64,000 nucleotides of DNA from Achromobacter sp. RTa (GTDB lineage Bacteria; Pseudomonadota; Gammaproteobacteria; Burkholderiales; Burkholderiaceae_B): the NCBI RefSeq assembly GCF_000757485.1, contig NZ_JPYO01000036.1, positions 1 to 64,000 of the forward strand. The letters run 5' to 3'. Shown here in pieces: positions 50,210 through 58,858 of the stretch; the first letter of the stretch is position 1; every line of letters starts with the position of its first letter. The notes below the pieces were generated by a model. That model saw only the letters and a list, made by a program, of their open reading frames with translations, had not been told where the DNA came from and ran no database searches. The position numbers and the translations under genes were made by a program.

Positions 50210-50965
50210 ATGAACACCAGCCTGTCATCGACTGTGCCTCTTGGCAGTCCCCTGTACGCGCAGGTCAAGCAGGCCGTGCTGGCCGCGCTGGCGCAAGGCG
50301 AGTGGAAGCAGGGCGAGGCGATCCCGCCTGAAAAACTCCTGGCGGAACGCTTCGGCGTATCCATCGGCACCTTGCGCAAGGCGATCGACGAGCTGGCCGC
50401 CGAGAACATCCTGGTGCGCCACCAGGGCCGCGGCACCTACGTGGCGGTGCATACGCGCAACCATCATTTCTTCAAGTTCTTCCGCATCGTCCGGCAGGAC
50501 GGGAACAAGTCCTATCCCACGACCGAGCTGCTGCGCTTTCGGCGGCAACGGGCCTCGGCCATCGCGCGCGAAAAGCTGGATCTGCCCGCGGGCGCGATGG
50601 TGTTCGAGTTCACCAACGTGTTGTCGCTCAACGGAGACGTCGTCATGGTGGACGAGCTGTGCCTGCCGGAATCGTGCTTTCCGGGCATGACGGAGGCGCA
50701 TTTGCGGGACCGCGCGAGCACTCTGTATGCGCTGTACCAGGACGTTTTCGGCGTGAACGTGATCGCGACCGACGAGCGCCTGCGCACCTGCCTGGCCGAA
50801 CGCGTGCAGGCGCGGGCGCTGGGCGTGGCCGAAGGCAGCCCCTTGCTGGAGATCCGCCGCGTCGCCTTTTCGTACAAGCGGCAGCCCGTCGAATGGCGCA
50901 TCTCGCGCGTGAATACCGAGCGCTACGAGTATCTGGGCCAGGAGCCCTGGGTGGCCGGCGCCTGA
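50210..50965 (+). CDS. GntR-family regulator (HutC/UTRA subfamily), probable sulfolactate regulator
   Basis: A 251-residue regulator. The winged helix spans about 10-80 (PPEKLLAERFGVSIGTLRKA, HQGRGTYVAVH), and the UTRA effector domain follows, with VFEFTNVLSLNGDVVMVDE and SPLLEIRRVAFSYKRQPVEW. It is divergent from suyA and next to the palindrome, so it very likely controls suyAB and the genes behind. The ligand may be sulfolactate or sulfopyruvate. Confidence 0.88.
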   Translation: MNTSLSSTVPLGSPLYAQVKQAVLAALAQGEWKQGEAIPPEKLLAERFGVSIGTLRKAIDELAAENILVRHQGRGTYVAVHTRNHHFFKFFRIVRQDGNKSYPTTELLRFRRQRASAIAREKLDLPAGAMVFEFTNVLSLNGDVVMVDELCLPESCFPGMTEAHLRDRASTLYALYQDVFGVNVIATDERLRTCLAERVQARALGVAEGSPLLEIRRVAFSYKRQPVEWRISRVNTERYEYLGQEPWVAGA

Positions 50966-51062
50966 CCTGCCGACGCGACGCCGTGGCGGCAGGGCGGGGC
51001 AAGGTCCGCTACGGCGTCCCGCGCAAGCAGTGCTAGAATTCCTGCCGCAGTACTCAAATTTT

Positions 51063-51120
51063 CGGCGCCGATTTGCCTGATCCGCTTGCGGGCGCCTTCC
51101 AATAAATCCAGCTAAAGAGG
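51063..51120 (+). ncRNA. SAM-II (SAM-alpha) riboswitch before metX
   Basis: GGCGCC at 51064-51069 pairs with GGCGCC at 51091-51096 (P1). GATTT in its loop (51070-51074) can pair with AAATC (51104-51108) downstream, giving the H-type pseudoknot of SAM-II. The 3' end AGCTAAAGAGG (51110-51120) matches the SAM-II consensus end and contains the metX ribosome-binding site, 5 bases before the ATG. SAM binding would hide that site and reduce methionine synthesis. SAM-II is commonest in alpha-proteobacteria upstream of metX. This is a match by eye. Confidence 0.72.
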
Positions 51121-51125
51121 TCCGT

Positions 51126-52385
51126 ATGACCACTCCTGCCCAAAATTTGGCCGGTGATTCGGCCAGCGGGTTCGTTCCCGCAACCATCACGACCGCCGCT
51201 GCCGCTGATCCCGGCTCCGTCGGTCTCGTCGCTCCCACCTTCATCCGATTCGATGAGCCGCTGCCTCTGTCCAGCGGCCAGTCGCTGGCCGCCTACGAGC
51301 TCGCCGTGGAAACCTACGGCACGCTCAACGCCGAGCGCAGCAACGCCGTCCTGGTCTGCCACGCGCTGAATGCTTCGCACCACGTGGCCGGGCAGGCGGC
51401 GGACAATCCCTCCGACGTGGGCTGGTGGGACAACATGGTCGGCCCCGGCAAGCCGGTGGACACCGACATCTTCTTCGTGATCGGGGTCAACAACCTGGGC
51501 TCCTGCTTCGGTTCGACCGGCCCGGCCAGCATCAACCCGGAAACCGGCAAACCCTGGGGCGCCGCCTTCCCGGTGCTCACCGTGGAAGACTGGGTGCGCG
51601 CGCAGGCCCGGGTCGCCGACCATTTCGGCATCGAGCGCTTCGCCGCCGTGATGGGCGGATCCCTGGGCGGCATGCAGGCGCTGAGCTGGGCCATCACCTT
51701 GCCCGAGCGGGTCGCCCATTGCGTGGTGATCGCCAGCACGCCGCGGCTCTCTGCGCAGAACATCGGCTTCAACGAAGTGGCGCGCCGGGCCATCATCACC
51801 GATCCGGATTTCCACGGCGGCGACTACTATGCGCAGGATGCCGTGCCGCGCCGCGGCCTGTCGGTGGCGCGTATGATCGGCCACATTACGTATCTGTCCG
51901 ACGACGACATGGCCGAGAAGTTCGGCCGCGCGCAGCGCGCGCCCGCCGAGAACGGCGCATACCGCTACGGCTACGATGTCGAATTCGAGGTGGAGTCGTA
52001 CCTGCGTTACCAGGGCGAGAAATTCACGCGCTATTTCGACGCCAACACCTATCTGCTGATCACCCGCGCGCTGGATTACTTCGACCCGGCCCGCAACACC
52101 GGCGGCGACCTGGCCCGGGCGCTGGCGCCGGCCAAGGCGGATTTCCTGCTGGTGTCGTTTTCGACCGATTGGCGCTTCCCGCCGGAGCGCTCCCGCGAGA
52201 TCGTGCGTGCGCTGCTGAAGAACGCCAGCCCCGTCACCTACGCCGAGATCGACGCCCCGCATGGCCACGACGCGTTCCTGCTGGAAGACGCCCGCTACCA
52301 TGCCGTGGTTCGCGGCTACTACGAACGCATCGCGCGCGAGCTGGGCCTCGGCGCGGCGGCCCAGACCGAAGGACGCTCCGAATGA
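51126..52385 (+). CDS. metX: Homoserine O-acetyltransferase/O-succinyltransferase
   Basis: A 419-residue alpha/beta hydrolase-fold acyltransferase. The nucleophile elbow is [12 protein letters not shown], the N-terminal part has the LNASHHVAG loop, and the C-terminal HGHDAFLLE gives the His. It acylates homoserine in the first step of methionine synthesis. Some proteobacterial MetX enzymes use succinyl-CoA; this cannot be told here. A SAM-II-like riboswitch covers its leader. metW follows with a four-base overlap. Confidence 0.95.
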   Translation: MTTPAQNLAGDSASGFVPATITTAAAADPGSVGLVAPTFIRFDEPLPLSSGQSLAAYELAVETYGTLNAERSNAVLVCHALNASHHVAGQAADNPSDVGWWDNMVGPGKPVDTDIFFVIGVNNLGSCFGSTGPASINPETGKPWGAAFPVLTVEDWVRAQARVADHFGIERFAAVMGGSLGGMQALSWAITLPERVAHCVVIASTPRLSAQNIGFNEVARRAIITDPDFHGGDYYAQDAVPRRGLSVARMIGHITYLSDDDMAEKFGRAQRAPAENGAYRYGYDVEFEVESYLRYQGEKFTRYFDANTYLLITRALDYFDPARNTGGDLARALAPAKADFLLVSFSTDWRFPPERSREIVRALLKNASPVTYAEIDAPHGHDAFLLEDARYHAVVRGYYERIARELGLGAAAQTEGRSE

Positions 52386-52996
52386 CTCCCGTGACTCCCC
52401 GCCATGCGCACAGCGTCCTGCGGCCCGACCTGGCGCGCATCGCAAGCTGGATAGAGCCCGGCAGCCGCGTGCTGGACCTGGGCTGCGGCGACGGGGCGTT
52501 GCTGGCGCACCTGCGCGACCACCGCCAGGTGAGCGGCGCGGGCGTGGAATTGGACGACACCTGCGTCATCGCCTGCGTGCGGCGCGGCGTCGAAGTCATC
52601 CAGCAGAACCTCGAGGACGGCCTGGCGCTGTTCGACGACAAGCAGTTCGACACCGTGGTGCTGTCGCAGACCCTGCAGTCCATGCACCGCACCGAGCACA
52701 TCCTGCGCGAAATGGCGCGCGTGGCGCGGTTCGGCGTGGTGTCGTTCCCCAACTTCGGCTATTGGCCGCATGGCTGGTCCATCCTGCGCGGCCGCATGCC
52801 GGTGACCGGCCAGATGCCCTACCAGTGGTACAACACGCCGAATATCCACCTGTGCACGCTGCGCGACTTCGAGCAGCTGGCCGGAGAACTGCGCCTGGCC
52901 ATTCTTGAACGCGCCACCTTCAACGAAGGGCGCGAAGTGAAGCTGTTCCCGAGCTGGCGCAGCACCCTGGCGGTATACCGTTTCGCGTCGCCCTGA
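52382..52996 (+). CDS. metW: Methionine biosynthesis protein MetW
   Basis: A 204-residue methyltransferase-like protein with [11 protein letters not shown] (SAM-binding motif) and [20 protein letters not shown]. MetW assists MetX, as seen in beta-proteobacteria and Pseudomonas where the pair is always adjacent. The ATG at 52382 overlaps the metX stop (ATGA), and an in-frame run upstream lies inside metX. Both are thus under the same riboswitch. Confidence 0.95.
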   Translation: MTPVTPRHAHSVLRPDLARIASWIEPGSRVLDLGCGDGALLAHLRDHRQVSGAGVELDDTCVIACVRRGVEVIQQNLEDGLALFDDKQFDTVVLSQTLQSMHRTEHILREMARVARFGVVSFPNFGYWPHGWSILRGRMPVTGQMPYQWYNTPNIHLCTLRDFEQLAGELRLAILERATFNEGREVKLFPSWRSTLAVYRFASP

Positions 52997-53139
52997 CATT
53001 CCGACACGCATCCTCCCGGCGGTGCGGGCGAACAGGCCCTAAAATGCCGCAAGCCCGCGGCGCCCGCCTGTAGCGCCGCGCCGGTGCGTTACAGGAGACC
53101 GTCATTACCGCAGCATCCAACGTCTACACCAGCCCCCGC

Positions 53140-54351
53140 GTGGCTCCCTTGCTGGTCCTGGGCTTTGCCAGCGGATTGCCTCTGGCCCTGACCAGCGGCA
53201 CCTTGCAGGCCTGGGCCACCGTGGAAGGCGTGCCGCTGCAGCAGATCGGTTTCCTGACCCTGGTCGGCACGGCCTATACCCTCAAGTTCCTGTGGGCTCC
53301 CTTCGTGGACCGGTACGTGCCGCCCCTGCTGGGCCGGCGGCGCGGCTGGATGCTGCTGACCCAACTGCTGCTGGCCGCCGCCATCATGGCGATGGGCGCG
53401 CTGTCGCCGTCGTCCGCGCTGCAGCCGCTGGCGCTGCTGGCCGTGCTGGTGGCCTTCCTGTCCGCCACCCAGGACATCGCCTTCGACGCCTATTGCACCG
53501 ACGTGCTGCGCAAGGAGGAGCGGGGCGCGGGCGCGGCCATCAAGGTCATGGGCTACCGGCTGGCCATGATCGTGTCGGGCGGGCTGGCGTTGATCCTCGC
53601 GGACCAGTGGATAGGCTGGGGCAATACCTATGTGCTGATGGGCGGCCTGATGCTGCTGTGCGCATTGGCCACGCTGTGGGCCCCGGAGCCCGAGCACGTC
53701 GCCAGCGCGCCGCGCGACCTGCGAGCGGCGGTGGGCGAGCCGTTGCGCGAGTTCTTTTCGCGGCGCGGGGCGCTGGCCGTTCTGCTGCTGATCGTGCTGT
53801 ACAAGCTGGGCGATGCCTTTGCCGGCGCTTTGTCGACCACCTTCCTGATCCGCGGAGCGGGATTCTCCCCCACCGAGGTGGGGACCGTGAACAAAGTGCT
53901 GGGGCTGGCGGCGACCATCATCGGCGCGCTGGCCGGCGGATCGCTCATGTCGCGCTGGGGCCTGTACCGTTCGCTGATGGCCTTCGGCCTGCTCCAGGCG
54001 GTATCGAACCTGGCCTACTGGCTGATCGCCGTGAGCCCGAAGAGCGTCTGGCTGATGGCCACGGGCGTGGGGATCGAGAACCTCTGCGGCGGCCTGGGCA
54101 CCGCATCCTTCGTGGGGCTGCTGATGGCGCTGTGCCGCCAACGGTTCTCCGCCACCCAGTTCGCCCTGCTGTCGGCGCTATCGGCCGTGGGCCGCACCTA
54201 CCTGGCGGGCCCGCTTACGCCGCCGTTGGTCGAGCATATGGGCTGGCCGGGATTCTTCCTCCTGACCGTGGCGATCGCCTTGCCCGGCCTGGTGCTGCTG
54301 CACCTGCTGCGCGGCACCATAGAAACCATGGAAAAGCTGGGCGACTCGTAG
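53140..54351 (+). CDS. ampG: AmpG-like MFS permease for anhydromuropeptides
   Basis: A permease of about 403 residues with roughly 12 membrane segments. LGFASGLPLALTSGTLQAW at the N-terminus and GTAYTLKFLWAPFVDRY (the loop of the first half) are typical of AmpG, which returns cell-wall anhydromuropeptides to the cytoplasm and can set beta-lactamase induction. The GTG at 53140 has no ribosome-binding site. The frame is open further up, and AGGAG lies about 8 bases before an ATT at 53104 (ITAASNVYTSPRV), suggesting a rare ATT start and 415 residues. The end carries the first arm of an inverted-repeat element. Confidence 0.88.
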   Translation: MAPLLVLGFASGLPLALTSGTLQAWATVEGVPLQQIGFLTLVGTAYTLKFLWAPFVDRYVPPLLGRRRGWMLLTQLLLAAAIMAMGALSPSSALQPLALLAVLVAFLSATQDIAFDAYCTDVLRKEERGAGAAIKVMGYRLAMIVSGGLALILADQWIGWGNTYVLMGGLMLLCALATLWAPEPEHVASAPRDLRAAVGEPLREFFSRRGALAVLLLIVLYKLGDAFAGALSTTFLIRGAGFSPTEVGTVNKVLGLAATIIGALAGGSLMSRWGLYRSLMAFGLLQAVSNLAYWLIAVSPKSVWLMATGVGIENLCGGLGTASFVGLLMALCRQRFSATQFALLSALSAVGRTYLAGPLTPPLVEHMGWPGFFLLTVAIALPGLVLLHLLRGTIETMEKLGDS

Positions 54352-54531
54352 GATGGGTGGAGAGCGAGAGGCTCTGCGCAAGTGCTCCGCCCTTCAGCGC
54401 TCGCAACCCATGCGGCCATGGACAGACTGTGTGCTTCTTCGGCCGAAAGACAGCCTATTGCGGCGGCATGGGTTCCGCGCGTCGAGCAACTGCGTTCTAG
54501 CCCAGGAACTCTCGCGCTGCACCCATCCTAC
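54348..54531. repeat. 184-bp palindromic element (two inverted REP-like copies)
   Basis: The ends are GTAGGATGGGTG (54348-54359) and CACCCATCCTAC (54520-54531), a perfect 12-bp inverted repeat. Inside, AACCCATGC (54405-54413) and GCATGGGTT (54466-54474) form a second pair. Both pairs have the same centre. The two 66-bp halves therefore are inverted copies of one unit, with a short TTCGGCCGAA palindrome in the middle. It holds no gene. The left end overlaps the ampG stop. Confidence 0.75.
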
Positions 54532-54551
54532 GGTTGATCCGCTGGCTGTGC

Positions 54552-55421
54552 TTACTCTTCGCCGACCAGCCGCACGATGAGCACATCGCTGGGCAGGGAT
54601 TCCAGCAGCCGTTCTGCCACGCTGCCGATGGCGGTGCGCAGGATGCCGGTGCGGCCGTGCGTGCCAGTCACGACCAGGTCGGAGCGGTGGTTGAACGAGT
54701 ATTCCGACAGCACGGTCTCAGGCTGGCCGCATTCCAGCACCACCTTGGGAGCGGCCACGTTGGCCAGTTCCGGCGTTTCGGCGGTGAACTCCTGGGCGCT
54801 CTGTTCGGCGGCCTTGTAGAAGTTGCGCGTGACGGCCTCGTCCGGCACGTTCTTGCCCTGGAACGGCACATCGTAGGCGTGGAAAAGCGTGAGGTTGGCG
54901 TTCGGCACCAGTTGCAGCGCGGCGCGCAGGGCCTGGCGCGAACCCGCGGAGAAGTCGGTGGCCACGAGGACGTCGCGATACGGCCTGCGCGGACGGGTCT
55001 TGACCACGAGCACCGGGTGGCGGGCCTGGCGGGCCAGCTTTTCGACGGTGGTGCCCAGCAGCAGCCGGCCCAGCGTCTCGTCGCGAGCGATGCCGGTGAC
55101 GATCAGCGAGCAGCCGTAGCTGTCGGCCGTTTCCATGATGCGCGCCAGCGGATCCCCGCTGACCACCACGACTTCGGTCTGCACGTCCGCGGCGGCCAGG
55201 TCTTCGGCCAGTTCGCGCTCGGCCAGGGCCTTGTGGTCGCTCGACAGGCGGCGCCAGACCGGCGTGGTCAGTCGTGCCGGCGTGGCATGGGATTCCATGA
55301 CATGCAGGACGATGAGCTTGGTATTGAGTTCCTTGGCCAGTTGCAGCGCGCGATCCAGGGCGCGGTCGCCGCGCGCGCTGAGGTCGGTTGCCAACAGGAT
55401 GGGACCAGTTTGCTGTGTCAT
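54552..55421 (-). CDS. Universal stress protein with two Usp domains
   Basis: A 289-residue tandem Usp protein. Domain one is about 8-145 (LLATDLSARGDRALDRALQL) and domain two about 155-285 (VLVATDFSAGSRQALRAALQ). The second has the ATP-binding GTHGRTGILRTAIGS motif; in the first the corresponding IARDETLGRLLLGTTVEK is altered. It probably aids survival under stress such as low oxygen or starvation. The ATG at 55421 follows GGGAGA. Confidence 0.9.
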   Translation of the reverse strand: MTQQTGPILLATDLSARGDRALDRALQLAKELNTKLIVLHVMESHATPARLTTPVWRRLSSDHKALAERELAEDLAAADVQTEVVVVSGDPLARIMETADSYGCSLIVTGIARDETLGRLLLGTTVEKLARQARHPVLVVKTRPRRPYRDVLVATDFSAGSRQALRAALQLVPNANLTLFHAYDVPFQGKNVPDEAVTRNFYKAAEQSAQEFTAETPELANVAAPKVVLECGQPETVLSEYSFNHRSDLVVTGTHGRTGILRTAIGSVAERLLESLPSDVLIVRLVGEE

Positions 55422-55644
55422 TACGTTATCTCCCGGGTATGGCCGGACCGACGGCTCCCGCATCCGTGCTCTCCGGCCGTTCCGCCCTTGCGGGCATGTC
55501 CCCATTGTCTCGCTGCTGGCCGGACCGGGGCTTGATCGATATCAACGCAATGTTCAGCGTAAGGGATGACGCGCACTCAGGCAATGGCCGCCCTCCGGAG
55601 GCCAGGCTCAATACAATGGAGCCTGCCCAATTCCCGTCCGTCCC

Positions 55645-56283
55645 ATGTTTTCCGATATCTCGCCTGCCCTGCTGCATACGCTGTACCTCGTCGCCATCGT
55701 GGCCGAAGCCATGACCGCTGCGCTTTCGGCCGGCCGGCGCGACATGGACTGGATGGGCGTGTGCATCATCGCGTGCGTGACCGCGCTGGGCGGCGGGTCG
55801 CTGCGCGACGTGCTGCTGGGGCACTACCCGCTGACGTGGGTCATCCATCCCGAATACCTGTGGATGACGGGCGGCGCCGCGATCGTGACGGCGCTGATCG
55901 CGCCGGTCATGCGGCGCCTGCGCAGCCTTTTCCTGCTGGCGGACGCGCTGGGCCTGGTGGCGTTCACGGTCATCGGCTGCCAGGTCGCGCAGCTGATGCA
56001 GCTGCCGATCACCGTGGTGCTGATCAGCGGCATGATCACGGGCTGCGCCGGCGGGGTGCTGCGCGACGTGCTTTGCAACGAAGTGCCGCTGCTCTTTCGC
56101 AAGGAGCTTTACGCCAGCGTGTCGGTGGTGACCGGCGGGCTGTACCTGGGAGGGCAGGCGCTGGGCCTGTCCGCCAACGCCGCCGTGCCCATCGCGCTGG
56201 CCGCCGGCCTGGCGGTGCGCCTGCTGGCATTGCGGTTCAATTGGCAGATGCCGAAGTTCGTCTACCGCGACGACTGGGATTGA
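55645..56283 (+). CDS. UPF0126/TRIC-type membrane channel protein
   Basis: A 212-residue membrane protein with about seven hydrophobic segments. It has two repeats of the family motif: GGGSLRDVLLG at about 52-62 and AGGVLRDVLCNEVP at about 138-151. Homologues are trimeric intracellular cation channel-like proteins (YadS/YicG); a bacterial glycine-uptake role has also been proposed for the group. It stands alone between divergent and same-strand genes. Confidence 0.88.
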   Translation: MFSDISPALLHTLYLVAIVAEAMTAALSAGRRDMDWMGVCIIACVTALGGGSLRDVLLGHYPLTWVIHPEYLWMTGGAAIVTALIAPVMRRLRSLFLLADALGLVAFTVIGCQVAQLMQLPITVVLISGMITGCAGGVLRDVLCNEVPLLFRKELYASVSVVTGGLYLGGQALGLSANAAVPIALAAGLAVRLLALRFNWQMPKFVYRDDWD

Positions 56284-56386
56284 GCGCCGGCAGCGGGCGC
56301 AACAATTTTCCTATTTGTGTTTCAAGAAATTTCTAGTATCTTGGCTGGGTTACATACTACGCATCACGCAGCACAAGGGGAGCCGA

Positions 56387-57088
56387 TTGGACGTCAAAGC
56401 GCCCGCCACGATTCCATATTTCCTACAGGAACAGATTCGTGAACTGATAGTGGACGGGACTATCCGCCCCGGCCAGCCGCTACGGGAACAGGAACTGGAG
56501 CAGCGTTTCGGCACCAGCCGCAGCCCTATCCGGGAAGCGCTGCGCCTGCTTGAACTGAGCGGCCTGGTCACGCACGTCCAGCGCAAGGGCTTCCGGGCCA
56601 CCCTCTACACGGAAACGCAGATCAGCCATCTGTATCTGCTGCGCGCGGAACTCGAGGCCTATTGCCTGCGCCAGGCGGCCGAGGCCGGCAGCGTGGAGCC
56701 GCTGGTGGATGAATTGAACCGCCACGATGCGGCGATCGCTGCCGCGCTGGCCAGCCGCGACGTGCGCGGCTGCATTTCGGCGGCATGCGAATTCTATCTG
56801 GCCGCAGCCCGCAGCACGGGCAATACGCCGTTGGCCGGCATGCTGAGCAAGCTGTACGAACAGATCGAGCCGCTGCGCTATCTGCTGGCCAAGCGGTCTA
56901 TGGAATCCAGCGCCATCCATGCCTGCACCCGCGGCATTGTCGACGCGATGGCGGCGCGGGACATCGAAGTCGCGGCGCGCCTCGCGCGCGATTATCTGGC
57001 CGACGTGCTGCCGGCCGTGGTGGAAGCGTACCGGGACGCCGCGCTGCAAGACGCGGAAGACCTGGCGCCGCGCTACGGGCGGGCCTGA
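56387..57088 (+). CDS. GntR-family regulator (FCD subfamily)
   Basis: A 233-residue regulator with a winged helix (about 8-70: LVDGTI-type wing, LEQRFGTSRSPIREALRLLE) and an FCD effector domain (about 80-215). A TTG at 56387 preceded by AGGGGAG is the best start; in-frame upstream starts to 56315 have none. It ends tail to tail with pxpA, overlapping by 16 bases. It may regulate the pxp genes, which is inferred only from position. Confidence 0.86.
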   Translation: MDVKAPATIPYFLQEQIRELIVDGTIRPGQPLREQELEQRFGTSRSPIREALRLLELSGLVTHVQRKGFRATLYTETQISHLYLLRAELEAYCLRQAAEAGSVEPLVDELNRHDAAIAAALASRDVRGCISAACEFYLAAARSTGNTPLAGMLSKLYEQIEPLRYLLAKRSMESSAIHACTRGIVDAMAARDIEVAARLARDYLADVLPAVVEAYRDAALQDAEDLAPRYGRA

Positions 57089-57852
57089 GGCCGGGGCGGA
57101 GTAAGCACTTCGATGCCGGCCTTTTCCAGGGCCTGGCGTATGCCGTTGGCGAAGACCAGGGCGTTGGGCTGGTCGCCGTGGATACAGAGGGTATCCGCCT
57201 GCACCGCCACGTCCTTGCCGTCCACCGAACGCACCTTGCCTTCGCGCACCATGCGCACGACCTGCGCGATCGCCCGGTCCACGTCTTCGATCATTGCGCC
57301 GGCGCGCGTGCGCGGCGTGAGCGAGCCGTCGTCCTGGTAGGAGCGGTCGGCGAATACCTCGCTTGCGGCGGTCAGGCCGATGGCGCGGGCCGAGTCGATC
57401 AGCTTGCTGCCCGCCAGCCCGTACAGGACCAGCGAGGCGTCCACGTCTTTCACGGCCTGGCAGATGGCGCGCGCAAGGCCCTCGTCCTTGGCGGCCATGT
57501 TGTAGAGGGCGCCGTGCGCTTTGACGTGGTGCAGCCGCGCGCCTTGCGAGGCCGCGACGCCTGCCAGCGCGCCGATCTGGTAGACCACGATGTCGTAGGC
57601 CTCGTCGGGGCTGATCTGCATGACGCGGCGGCCGAACCCGACCAGGTCCTGCAGGCCGGGATGCGCGCCCACGGCCACGCCCTGCTTGAGGGCGGCGGCC
57701 ACCGTCTTGCGCATGGTGGCCGGATCGCCGCCGTGGAAGCCGCAGGCGATGTTGGCGGAGCTGACGTACTGCAGCACCGCCGCGTCGTTGCCCATGGTCC
57801 AGGCGCCATAGCTTTCGCCCATGTCGCAGTTCATATCGATGCGGGTGGTCAT
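57073..57852 (-). CDS. pxpA: 5-oxoprolinase subunit A (LamB/YcsF family)
   Basis: A 259-residue LamB/YcsF protein: IDMNCDMGESYGAW, NIACGFHGGDP, VGAHPGLQDLVGFGRR and HVKAHGALYN. With PxpB and PxpC it hydrolyses 5-oxoproline to glutamate using ATP. It is the third gene of the minus-strand order pxpB-pxpC-pxpA. The ATG at 57852 follows AAGGAAA. It is about 13 bp after pxpC. Confidence 0.93.
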   Translation of the reverse strand: MTTRIDMNCDMGESYGAWTMGNDAAVLQYVSSANIACGFHGGDPATMRKTVAAALKQGVAVGAHPGLQDLVGFGRRVMQISPDEAYDIVVYQIGALAGVAASQGARLHHVKAHGALYNMAAKDEGLARAICQAVKDVDASLVLYGLAGSKLIDSARAIGLTAASEVFADRSYQDDGSLTPRTRAGAMIEDVDRAIAQVVRMVREGKVRSVDGKDVAVQADTLCIHGDQPNALVFANGIRQALEKAGIEVLTPPRPQARP

Positions 57853-57865
57853 AGCGGTTTCCTTT

Positions 57866-58858
57866 CTAGGCGAGAAGCGCGCGCAACGGCGCAAGCGCGT
57901 CCTGCAGTTGGGAGAAGGCGCGTTCGCGCTCGCTATCCAGGCGCTGCGCCTCTTCCAGCGGTACCGGCTGGAAGCGCAGCGCCTGTCCGGGAGCGCATTG
58001 CGCCAGGATGGGCAGGTCCACCGTGGCGATCTGCGCGATCTTGGGATAGCCGCCGGTGGTTTGCCGGTCGGCCATGAGAATGATGGCTTCGCCGCCCGAG
58101 GGCACTTGCACGGTGCCGAAGCAGGCGGCCTCGGACAGCATCTGGCGCGGCTGGGTCATGGACAGGGCCGGGCCCAGCAGGCGGTAGCCCATGCGGTCGG
58201 ATTGCGGGCTGATGCGGAATTCCGATGCGGCGAAAGCCTGGCGGGAGGCTTCGGAGAATTCCTGCCAGTGCATGCCCGGCAGGAAGCGGATGGCGTCCCG
58301 GCGCTTGGGGCCCAGCGCCGCCGGCAGGTAGACACGCAGCTGCCAAAGCGCGTCCTGAAGCGCGTCCAGGTCGCGGCCGCCGGCCAGCGGGGTTCGCAGC
58401 GGGAGTTGATCGCCCTTGGCCAGCGCGCGCCCTTGGAAACCGCCGAAGCCGCTGCGCAGGTAAGTGCTTTCACTGCCCATCACGCGCGGCAGGGCAAAGC
58501 CCCCATGCACCGCCAGGTAGCCGCGCACGCCGACGGCGGGCCGGGAGCCGAAGGCCAGCGTGTCGCCTGCCCGCGCGACCAGGGGACGGAGGACGGGAAT
58601 GTCCCGGCCGTTCAGGGTGGCGCCGAGGTCGGCGCCCGCCAGCGCGAAGCATGTGGACGCGTCGAAGCGCAGGGTGGGCCCCGTCAGCGTCATTTCCAGC
58701 GTGGCCGGGTCGCCCTGGTTGCCGGCCAGCGCGTTGGCGAGCCGGTGCGCGCGTTCGTCCATGGCGCCCGCGGCCGGGATGCCCTGGTGCTGATAGCCCT
58801 CGCGGCCGCGGTCCTGGAAACTGGACAGCATGCCGGGCTTGATCACCGCAATGCTCAT
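57866..58858 (-). CDS. pxpC: 5-oxoprolinase subunit C (biotin-dependent carboxylase-like)
   Basis: A 330-residue KipA/allophanate hydrolase subunit-2 family protein: SSFQDRGREGYQHQGIPAAG near the start and RQTTGGYPKIAQIATVD near the end. It acts with PxpB and PxpA. The ATG at 58858 overlaps the pxpB stop by four bases (58855-58858). Despite the family name no biotin attachment site is present, as expected. Confidence 0.92.
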   Translation of the reverse strand: MSIAVIKPGMLSSFQDRGREGYQHQGIPAAGAMDERAHRLANALAGNQGDPATLEMTLTGPTLRFDASTCFALAGADLGATLNGRDIPVLRPLVARAGDTLAFGSRPAVGVRGYLAVHGGFALPRVMGSESTYLRSGFGGFQGRALAKGDQLPLRTPLAGGRDLDALQDALWQLRVYLPAALGPKRRDAIRFLPGMHWQEFSEASRQAFAASEFRISPQSDRMGYRLLGPALSMTQPRQMLSEAACFGTVQVPSGGEAIILMADRQTTGGYPKIAQIATVDLPILAQCAPGQALRFQPVPLEEAQRLDSERERAFSQLQDALAPLRALLA

